This document shows positions 1-5,633 of a DNA stretch of 6,270 nucleotides, one piece after another. The DNA is from Gammaproteobacteria bacterium. Its GTDB lineage: Bacteria; Pseudomonadota; Gammaproteobacteria; Pseudomonadales; Azotimanducaceae. The stretch spans positions 25,768 through 32,037 of the forward strand of contig PBGU01000051.1 in NCBI GenBank assembly GCA_002719135.1, given 5' to 3'. Positions within the stretch are counted from its first letter, which is position 1, and every line of letters begins with the position of its first letter. Below the pieces are notes generated by a model. It searched no databases and was not told the DNA's origin. It was given only the letters and a program-made list of their open reading frames with translations. Made by a program: the position numbers and the translations under genes.

Positions 1-1215
1 GGTTTCGATGTTTTATCCGAGGTAAACACCCGGTTTGAAAATTTACCGATCGTTATTATGACGGCGCATTCAGATCTCGAAACAACCGTCACGTCATTTG
101 AGCGCGGCGCCTTCGAATATGTCGCTAAGCCTTTTGACATCGACGATATCGTCGCCACAGTTCAGCGTGCGGCAAACCAAACCCATCTACCGCAAGATCC
201 CATTGAGCTGGATGCCGAGCCTTCCGCCAACGGTATTGTGGGTCGAGCGCCGGCGATGCAAGAAGTATTCCGAGCAATCGGACGCCTCACACAATCGACG
301 GCAACCGTAATGATCACGGGTGAAAGTGGCAGCGGCAAAGAGCTCGTTGCCCAAGCCCTCCACGATCACAGTCCTCGAGCCACCGGTCCATTAGTCGCCC
401 TCAATATGGCTGCCATACCGAGTGAGCTGATCGAATCTGAACTGTTCGGACACGAGCGAGGAGCATTCACCGGTGCCACTGAACAGCGCGCCGGTCGCTT
501 TGAACAAGCCAATGGAGGCAGCCTTTTCCTCGACGAAATTGGCGATATGCCGTTGCCTGCGCAAATTCGCCTACTGCGCGTGCTTGCAGAAGGAAGCTTT
601 TATCGAGTTGGCGGACGCCACAATATCAGCGTCGACGTGCGTATCATTACAGCAACCCACCGAAATCTAGAGTCTCTTGTTCGAGACGGCCGATTTCGCG
701 ACGACTTATACCATCGAATTAACGTGATTCGCATACACGTTCCACCTCTACGCAACCGCAAACCCGATGTCGCTATCCTTGCCAGCCATTTTCTCGCTGG
801 CACCGCCCAGGAACTCGGCGTTGAACCAAAAACGCTCAGCACAGAAGTCATCGCGTTATTTGAGACCCTAGACTGGCCAGGCAACGTCCGGCAGCTTAAA
901 AACACCTGTCGTTGGCTCACCGTGATGGCTCCCGCACAGGAGATATTGGTTACCGATCTACCGCCAGAATTGACCGATCTCGACAAAGAGGTCCCAAAAT
1001 TGGATTGGGAGTTGGCCCTCGGGGCGTGGGTGAAGCAAAAACTAGATGCGGGGGCCGAAGGTGTATTGAGTACGGCGATTCCTTCTTTTGAGCGCGTTCT
1101 CATCGAAACAGCTCTGGCTCATACAAACGGACGTAAAAGAGAAGCCGCAAAACTTCTTGGATGGGGTCGCAATACGCTGACTCGTAAACTGTCGGAATTA
1201 GGTGCAGAAATTTAG
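1..1215 (+). CDS. ntrC: Nitrogen regulation response regulator NtrC (NR(I)), 5'-truncated by window edge
   Basis: Sigma-54-dependent activator of nitrogen-limitation genes, normally phosphorylated by the kinase NtrB. The reading frame is open from base 1, and the 404 visible residues align with E. coli NtrC from about its residue 62 to the end. The phospho-acceptor Asp54 therefore lies outside the window. The rest of the receiver shows the conserved Thr (ITM-type MTAHSD, codon 61-63) and Lys (AKPFD, codon 127-129), equivalent to T82 and K104. The AAA+ domain follows from visible residue ~78: Walker A GESGSGKE (319-342), the sigma-54-contacting GAFTGA loop (460-477), Walker B LFLDEIGD (within 520-546), and WPGNVRQLKN of the sensor II region. 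The C-terminal Fis-type helix-turn-helix is GRKREAAKLLGWGRNTLTRK. The ATG at 58 lies inside the receiver and is not the true start. The gene matches NtrC itself rather than a generic NtrC-family activator, because similarity extends through the receiver, the linker and the C-terminus. ntrB would be expected just upstream. The stop is TAG. Confidence 0.97.
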   Translation, partial: GFDVLSEVNTRFENLPIVIMTAHSDLETTVTSFERGAFEYVAKPFDIDDIVATVQRAANQTHLPQDPIELDAEPSANGIVGRAPAMQEVFRAIGRLTQSTATVMITGESGSGKELVAQALHDHSPRATGPLVALNMAAIPSELIESELFGHERGAFTGATEQRAGRFEQANGGSLFLDEIGDMPLPAQIRLLRVLAEGSFYRVGGRHNISVDVRIITATHRNLESLVRDGRFRDDLYHRINVIRIHVPPLRNRKPDVAILASHFLAGTAQELGVEPKTLSTEVIALFETLDWPGNVRQLKNTCRWLTVMAPAQEILVTDLPPELTDLDKEVPKLDWELALGAWVKQKLDAGAEGVLSTAIPSFERVLIETALAHTNGRKREAAKLLGWGRNTLTRKLSELGAEI

Positions 1216-1249
1216 ATCGGGCGGTTCCCCTTAACGCAAAAATAATTCC

Positions 1250-1711
1250 ATGCTCAACGTCGTACTGTTTCAACCCGAGATACCTCCCAACACCGGCAAT
1301 ATCATACGGCTCGCTGCCAATTCGGGTGCCACTCTGACACTAATCGAACCGCTCGGATTTGAATTCAGCGATAGTCGGCTAAAACGCGCCGGCCTTGACT
1401 ACCATCAGTGGGCTGAGGTGCGCCTCTGCAAGGACTTCGACGAATTTCTTGATACAACTGATGAAACACGTTTGTTCGGATTTTCCACGCGTGGTAGCCG
1501 CTTGTATGACCAGGTGCGGTATAGAAAAGGGGACAGCCTGCTGTTCGGACCGGAAACCCGAGGCCTTCCCGACACAATCATCCAGCGCCTTGGAAGCCGC
1601 GCCGTTCGCATCCCAATGCAGGAGAGCTCACGGAGTCTAAACCTCGCCAATGCAGTTGCCATCGGTCTCTTCGAGGCATGGCGGCAGCTGGGCTTCGACG
1701 GCGGGAAATGA
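1250..1711 (+). CDS. trmL: tRNA (cytidine(34)-2'-O)-methyltransferase TrmL
   Basis: A SPOUT-superfamily enzyme that uses S-adenosylmethionine to 2'-O-methylate the wobble C34/U34 of tRNA-Leu isoacceptors in the cytoplasm. The 153-residue protein is close to the length of E. coli TrmL (YibK) and aligns end to end. Diagnostic blocks are MLNVVLFQPEIPPNTGNIIR at the N-terminus (residues 1-20, with the N-T-G-N-I-I-R motif), RAGLDYHQW in the middle, FGPETRGLP (residues 99-107), and RSLNLANAVAIGLFEAWRQLG at the C-terminus (128-148), which forms the knotted SAM-binding region. Start ATG 1250 gives the family N-terminus exactly, although no clear Shine-Dalgarno is visible in the 34-bp gap after ntrC. 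It could be cotranscribed with ntrC, since no terminator is seen between them. It converges on secB. The stop is TGA. Confidence 0.96.
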   Translation: MLNVVLFQPEIPPNTGNIIRLAANSGATLTLIEPLGFEFSDSRLKRAGLDYHQWAEVRLCKDFDEFLDTTDETRLFGFSTRGSRLYDQVRYRKGDSLLFGPETRGLPDTIIQRLGSRAVRIPMQESSRSLNLANAVAIGLFEAWRQLGFDGGK

Positions 1712-1735
1712 AATTGTCCCGGTACGTACGGGGGG
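1701..1735. other. Palindromic segment at the trmL/secB convergent junction
   Basis: The 49-bp gap between the two convergent stop codons contains the perfect 8-bp palindrome GTACGTAC (1722-1729). It is extended on both sides by CCC (1718-1720) pairing with GGG (1731-1733) across one G/G mismatch. A second, mutually exclusive hairpin is possible between CGGGA (1702-1706) and TCCCG (1717-1721), with a 10-nt loop spanning the trmL stop codon. Neither is followed by a T tract on either strand, so this is a weak candidate for a shared terminator rather than a confident one. Nothing else is recognisable in the gap. Confidence 0.3.
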
Positions 1736-1760
1736 CCTTCACGATCCGAGATGCAATCCG

Positions 1761-2222
1761 CTAGTTGAGCGTTTCCCCTGACTCAGTCGACTGCTGTTGT
1801 TGAAGCGCTTGTGCAAAAAGCGCGTCAAAATTCACCGGCGCTAACATGAACGGAGGCATGGTCCCACGAGTCATCATTCCGTCAATCGTCTCGCGAACGT
1901 ACGGAAACAACATCTTGGGACATGCCACTGCTAGGACAGGCTCAATCGCCTCGTCTTTGCCGCCTTCCACACGAAAAATCCCAGCCTGCTCAAGTTCGAT
2001 AATGGCAACCGAGTTTCCTTCCAACTTGGCGTCCAGAGTTACCTTTAACACCACTTCGTAGCGACTTTCATCCAGCTGGTTGGTCCGCGTATTAATGTCC
2101 ACTTGCACTTCGGGCTTCCACGCTTCACGAAATACGCCCGGCGCACGCGGCGATTCAAAAGAGAGATCGCGCAAATAAATACGTTCGATCGCAATTTGTA
2201 AGTTGATGGTTTCCTCGGTCAC
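1761..2222 (-). CDS. secB: Protein-export chaperone SecB
   Basis: Tetrameric cytoplasmic chaperone that holds precursor proteins unfolded and passes them to SecA for Sec-dependent export. At 153 residues it has the usual SecB length. Family blocks are IERIYLRDLSFESPRAPGVF near the N-terminus (residues 13-32), YEVVLKVTLDAKL in the central strand, CPKMLFPYVRETIDGMMTRG, and the hallmark APVNFDALFAQ close to the C-terminus, followed by a short Gln-rich tail. The start is GTG at 2222; the frame upstream hits a stop within six codons, so no ATG alternative exists. A GAAGGG sequence (2234-2239, read on the minus strand) sits 11 nt upstream, a slightly long spacing. The gene follows the rhodanese gene by 7 bp and is probably translated from the same message. 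The glutaredoxin gene grxC, which often lies directly upstream of secB in this cluster, is absent. The stop is TAG. Confidence 0.96.
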   Translation of the reverse strand: MTEETINLQIAIERIYLRDLSFESPRAPGVFREAWKPEVQVDINTRTNQLDESRYEVVLKVTLDAKLEGNSVAIIELEQAGIFRVEGGKDEAIEPVLAVACPKMLFPYVRETIDGMMTRGTMPPFMLAPVNFDALFAQALQQQQSTESGETLN

Positions 2223-2229
2223 GTCGAAT

Positions 2230-2646
2230 TCAACCCTTCACCAAAGGGAGATTCTGACCCCGCCATTCCGAAATGCCTCCGCGAAGTTTAGTGACATTGC
2301 TAAACCCCGCTTTGCGCAGGTGGAGGCCCGCTGAACCCGAGTGCTGCCCCATTTTACACATCACCACCACGGGCTTATCTCGATAACGCTGTAGCTCTGA
2401 GAGCCGCTCCGCTATGGACGTATGGGGAATATTCACTGCTCCAACAACATGGCCGGACCTGAAGTCTGTCGAATCGCGCACATCGACGACGACGGCTCCT
2501 TCGCGATTGACCATATTGACCAATTCTTGAGCATTGACCGTGCGTCCGCCACGCGATAGTTCGTTGCGAATGAAGAGAACAAGCAACAACAAAAATGCTC
2601 CAACTAACCAGGGGTGAGCGACAACAAATCCATACAACTGATCCAT
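2230..2646 (-). CDS. yibN: Membrane-anchored single-domain rhodanese (YibN-type sulfurtransferase)
   Basis: A 138-residue protein with one N-terminal membrane segment (WLVGAFLLLLVLFI, about residues 13-26) followed by a cytoplasmic rhodanese domain (about 36-138). The domain shows VVVDVRDSTDFRSGHVVGA (52-70), the active-site loop C97-KMGQHS, and the C-terminal GGISEWRGQNLPLVKG block. Cys97 is in the canonical position of the persulfide-forming cysteine. The loop lacks the arginine seen in many thiosulfate:cyanide sulfurtransferases, so its substrate is not predictable. I chose ATG 2646 because AGGAAG (2654-2659, minus strand) lies 7 nt upstream and because MDQLYGFVVAHP matches the N-terminal layout of YibN homologues. 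A GTG at 2691 is in frame but would add 15 basic, atypical residues. The physiological role is not settled; its place beside secB is conserved. It is the first gene of a two-gene unit with secB. The stop is TGA. Confidence 0.88.
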   Translation of the reverse strand: MDQLYGFVVAHPWLVGAFLLLLVLFIRNELSRGGRTVNAQELVNMVNREGAVVVDVRDSTDFRSGHVVGAVNIPHTSIAERLSELQRYRDKPVVVMCKMGQHSGSAGLHLRKAGFSNVTKLRGGISEWRGQNLPLVKG

Positions 2647-2653
2647 GCGTATT

Positions 2654-2659
2654 CTTCCT
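2654..2659 (-). promoter_or_regulatory. Ribosome binding site deciding the rhodanese start
   Basis: Read on the minus strand this is AGGAAG, 7 nt before ATG 2646. It is the clearest Shine-Dalgarno in the window and supports the internal ATG over the in-frame GTG at 2691. Confidence 0.65.
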
Positions 2660-2723
2660 AAGGCTTCCTTCCGGATCGGCGAGACAACCACCAGCCCGAG
2701 TCGCCACTTATGCGGCCACGTGG

Positions 2724-2754
2724 ATTATAGGTCAGCATTAGCTATTCTTGTTAA
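2724..2754 (-). promoter_or_regulatory. Sigma-70-like promoter for the rhodanese-secB unit
   Basis: On the minus strand a perfect -10 hexamer TATAAT (2724-2729) is preceded by TTAACA (2749-2754), a 5/6 match to the -35 consensus, with a 19-bp spacer. The spacer is longer than the ideal 17, so the -35 may be weak or shifted. Initiation near 2717 would give a leader of about 70 nt before ATG 2646. The element lies in the 144-bp divergent region between the rhodanese gene and gpmI. No comparably good promoter for gpmI is seen on the plus strand there. The call rests on sequence match only. Confidence 0.5.
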
Positions 2755-2790
2755 ACTCATACCACCTCGCGACCATGGTTTTTCACCAAC

Positions 2791-4350
2791 ATGGCGACCT
2801 CGGTTCTCATTGTCCTTGACGGCTGGGGACACAGCGAAACCCCGGATCATAATGCGATTCATCAGGCCCGCACGCCGCACTGGGACGAACTCTGGGTTAC
2901 CGCCCCTCGTACCCTGATATCCGGTTCCGGAATTGACGTCGGTCTACCCGCCGATCAAATGGGTAATTCCGAAGTAGGGCACATGACCATTGGGGCCGGT
3001 AGGACTATTTTTCAAGATCTGACCCGAATTGATCAGGCAATTGAAGACAATTCGTTCAATCAAAATCCGGTATTCGAAGATACCTTTGCGATGGCGTCCG
3101 GTCATCGCTTACACGTAATGGGTCTTTTGTCACCCGGCGGTGTCCACAGTCACGAAAATCACATTGCCGAAATCATTCAAATGGCCCGTCGAAGGCGGGT
3201 TGAAGTCATCCTTCACGCATTCTTAGACGGTCGTGACACGCCACCTCAAAGCGCAGAGCCCTCATTGCAGCGATTCGACAAAATGCTCGCCGAAGAAGGC
3301 ACGGGAACGATCGGTTCGGTCTGCGGGCGGTATTTCGCCATGGATCGCGATCAGCGTTGGGACCGCACCGAGGCCGCCTACCGGATGCTTGCCGAAGGAG
3401 TCTCTCCGTATCACGCCGAAGACCCTCTAAAAGCTCTCAACGCCGCCTATGCCAGGGGCGAAACCGACGAGTTCGTGCAGCCGACACTGATCGGAAATCG
3501 GAACACGATCCAGGCAGGCGACGTAATTCTTTTTATGAACTTCCGTGCAGATCGAGCACGACAGCTATCCCGGGCTTTCGTTGAAGCACGTTTTCGCCAG
3601 TTCCCCCGAAACAGTCACCCCAAGCTTCGGTGTTTTGTGACAATGACTCAGTACGCTGCAGATTTGGGCTCCGAAGTCGACGATCAATCCGTTCGGCACG
3701 TATTTGAACCACAATCCGTTGTCAATTCAATCGGCGAACACCTTTCCAAGTTAGGCAAGACTCAGTTACGCATTGCGGAAACGGAGAAGTACGCGCACGT
3801 AACTTTTTTTTTCTCGGGCGGGCAGGAGCAACCATACCCAGGCGAAGACCGGATCCTAATACCTTCGCCAAAGGTGGCGACTTACGACTTAGCGCCGGAA
3901 ATGAGCGCTCACGAAATTACCGATAACCTGGTTCGCGTACTAGAGGAAGACTCGTTCGACTTTATCGTCTGCAATTTCGCCAACGGAGACATGGTGGGTC
4001 ATACAGGGGATTTCGCGGCGGCAAAACAGGCCGTGGAAACCATTGATGACTGCATTGGACGAATCAAAAAGGCCGTAGAACAATCCGGCTCGCACTGTCT
4101 TATTACGGCGGATCACGGCAACGTCGAACGGATGCTCGACCTAACAACCCACCAACTACACACCGCTCACACTTCAGAACGAGTGCCGCTTGTTTATATA
4201 GGAAGAAACGTTAAGCGATTGGCCAACAACGGAACGCTGGCGGACGTCGCCCCAACTTTGTTAGCGCTTATGCAAATCGAGATGCCCGGCGAAATGACTG
4301 GACGTTCTCTGCTCATGGAATTAAACAGCCCTTCCGGTGGCGATCATTGA
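2791..4350 (+). CDS. gpmI: 2,3-bisphosphoglycerate-independent phosphoglycerate mutase (iPGM)
   Basis: Interconverts 3-phosphoglycerate and 2-phosphoglycerate in glycolysis and gluconeogenesis through a phosphoserine intermediate, with Mn(II) as cofactor; cytoplasmic. At 519 residues it matches the family (E. coli GpmM 514). It belongs to the alkaline-phosphatase superfamily, and all expected metal and catalytic residues can be assigned: Asp10 in VLDGWG, the nucleophile Ser60 in QMGNSEVGH, Asp400 and His404 in NGDMVGHTG, Asp441 and His442 in ITADHGN, and His460 in HTAHT. Substrate-site blocks are GGVHSHENH (116-124), FLDGRDTPP (144-152), GRYFAMDRDQRWDR, MNFRADRAR (249-257) and ETEKYAHVTFFF. 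Start ATG 2791 is the only one available, because the frame upstream closes at 2752 with no other start. The RBS is poor. A T9 run (3804-3812) lies inside the coding sequence, but the frame is intact. The stop lies 14 nt inside the next gene, suggesting coupled translation. Confidence 0.97.
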   Translation: MATSVLIVLDGWGHSETPDHNAIHQARTPHWDELWVTAPRTLISGSGIDVGLPADQMGNSEVGHMTIGAGRTIFQDLTRIDQAIEDNSFNQNPVFEDTFAMASGHRLHVMGLLSPGGVHSHENHIAEIIQMARRRRVEVILHAFLDGRDTPPQSAEPSLQRFDKMLAEEGTGTIGSVCGRYFAMDRDQRWDRTEAAYRMLAEGVSPYHAEDPLKALNAAYARGETDEFVQPTLIGNRNTIQAGDVILFMNFRADRARQLSRAFVEARFRQFPRNSHPKLRCFVTMTQYAADLGSEVDDQSVRHVFEPQSVVNSIGEHLSKLGKTQLRIAETEKYAHVTFFFSGGQEQPYPGEDRILIPSPKVATYDLAPEMSAHEITDNLVRVLEEDSFDFIVCNFANGDMVGHTGDFAAAKQAVETIDDCIGRIKKAVEQSGSHCLITADHGNVERMLDLTTHQLHTAHTSERVPLVYIGRNVKRLANNGTLADVAPTLLALMQIEMPGEMTGRSLLMELNSPSGGDH

Positions 4351-5515
4351 TAAATTCACCCGGGCAACGCTAACGAAATCTCTCAGGCCCCGCGTGGGCT
4401 TAGCCCTCGCATTCACCGCGCTCATCCTTGGTGCAGCCCCTAACTCCGGAGAATCGAAACCCTCCCAAACCGACCTCGATCAAACCGTCGCCGAACTCAA
4501 TCAATTGCACGAATGGCTCGGTGACGCGGCCGTTCGACTCGATATCGTGCAGACAAAATTACGTGAAGCCGACACATCAATTTCGGAGATCATCACTGCG
4601 ATAAAGCAAGCGTCAACCAATTTGACGAATACGGAAACCGCGATCGAGGTCCTGCAGCATCAGCAAACTCGTTTAACGGATCGGCGACAGTTGCAAGCCG
4701 AAAAAATCGCTGTGCATTTGCGTCAGGCTCACAAATTGTCGGGCCAGGATTTCGTCAAACTGCTGCTGCTCCAAGAAACCCCCGATACTTTCGACCGCAT
4801 GATCCGTTACCACGGGTATTTTTCTCGCGCCCGCAAAGAAGCCCTTCAAGAATACCGAACTACGCTTGCTTCGATGGAGAGGACCTCGACCGACCTTGAA
4901 GGCCGACGGGCTGAATTCGAACAGCGGGAAGAAAATCTCAGCAAGCGCTTTGGAATGCTGCAAGGAGAACGGCTAGGGCGGAAGAAACTCATCGCGAATC
5001 TGTCTCAAGAGATCAAAGACAAGGGATTAGTCCGTGACAAGCTCGAACATGATCGAGTTCGCATTGAGGCGCTATTAGCAAAATTGGTAAAACGAGATTC
5101 GAACTTAGACGGTAAACTCTTCGCAAACACCAAAGGCAGACTCAATTGGCCCGTGCAGGGGAGACTGACGTATCGCTTCGGTGAACCCCGGGCAGGCGGT
5201 CGGCTCTCCTGGGAGGGTATTTACTTTAGCGCTCCTAGCGGCTCGGTGGTGACCGCGGTCGGACGCGGCCAAATTGTATTTTCAGATTGGTTACGCGGGT
5301 TCGGACTCCTTACGATCATCGACCACGGAAACGAACAAATGTCCTTGTACGGGTTCTGCGATTCACTCGTCAAACAGAACGGAGATTGGGTCGAAAGCGG
5401 CGAGATCGTGGCTTCCGCGGGTCAGAGCGGGGGTCAAGATCTAGACGGACTCTATTTTGAAATCCGCATTAACGGTCAACCAACGAATCCGCTGGCTTGG
5501 CTTGCGAAGCAATGA
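4337..5515 (+). CDS. envC: EnvC-type murein hydrolase activator (degenerate LytM/M23 domain)
   Basis: By homology, an exported septal protein that activates N-acetylmuramoyl-L-alanine amidases (AmiA/AmiB type) during daughter-cell separation. The 392-residue product has a basic N-terminus and hydrophobic segment (VGLALAFTALILGAA, residues 20-34) consistent with a signal peptide. A long Gln/Glu/Arg/Lys-rich coiled-coil region follows (about 45-255), including the family-typical QETPDTFDRMIRYHGYFSRA near 146-165. The LytM/M23 domain runs from about 269 to the end (WPVQGRLTYRFGE at 271). Positions that bind zinc or act in active M23 peptidases are replaced: the HxGxD motif reads WEGIY (292-296), the central YxH reads YGF (338-340), and LHFE reads LYFE (372-375). 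This predicts no peptidase activity, as in EnvC. Start GTG 4337 is the first start after an in-frame stop at 4322 and overlaps gpmI by 14 nt. A GTG at 4394 would remove the basic part of the signal peptide. No good Shine-Dalgarno is visible, so coupling to gpmI is likely. Confidence 0.92.
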   Translation: MAIIDKFTRATLTKSLRPRVGLALAFTALILGAAPNSGESKPSQTDLDQTVAELNQLHEWLGDAAVRLDIVQTKLREADTSISEIITAIKQASTNLTNTETAIEVLQHQQTRLTDRRQLQAEKIAVHLRQAHKLSGQDFVKLLLLQETPDTFDRMIRYHGYFSRARKEALQEYRTTLASMERTSTDLEGRRAEFEQREENLSKRFGMLQGERLGRKKLIANLSQEIKDKGLVRDKLEHDRVRIEALLAKLVKRDSNLDGKLFANTKGRLNWPVQGRLTYRFGEPRAGGRLSWEGIYFSAPSGSVVTAVGRGQIVFSDWLRGFGLLTIIDHGNEQMSLYGFCDSLVKQNGDWVESGEIVASAGQSGGQDLDGLYFEIRINGQPTNPLAWLAKQ

Positions 5516-5633
5516 CATGATGTCTCGAAGAGCCTCGACCATCGTTTGTGAGCATGTGCATTGGCCCGATGGCGGCAAATAAATAGAAGTTTTTCGCCTA
5601 GTTGAATCGACAATCCGTGATTCGTAAAACACC
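5516..5633. other. Intergenic gap between envC and the deacetylase gene
   Basis: This 118-bp stretch has no recognisable gene. Its best plus-strand promoter-like match is TTGAAT (5602-5607), a 17-bp spacer, and TAAAAC (5625-5630), each 4/6 to consensus. Initiation would fall close to 5637, inside the proposed GTG start, so it fits only if translation begins at TTG 5655 or lower down. A T5 run at 5590-5594 is not preceded by a convincing hairpin. In some gammaproteobacteria ctpA sits at this position; no remnant of it was recognised. Confidence 0.4.

Noticed and set aside
600..1103. Long open frame on the minus strand inside ntrC
   Set aside because: It is fully antisense to the conserved AAA+ domain; its Ser/Arg-rich product has no recognisable motif, and no RBS or promoter was seen.
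58..1215. Treating ATG 58 as the start of the ntrC gene
   Set aside because: The frame continues upstream to base 1 with receiver-domain sequence, so the ATG is an internal Met before the conserved Thr.
2647..2691. GTG 2691 as the rhodanese start
   Set aside because: It adds 15 residues not expected for the family, and the good AGGAAG site lies just before ATG 2646.
5560..5600. Rho-independent terminator after envC built from GGCG, a 20-nt loop, CGCC and a T5 run
   Set aside because: The stem is only 4 bp with a long loop, and the T run lies inside the loop rather than after the stem.
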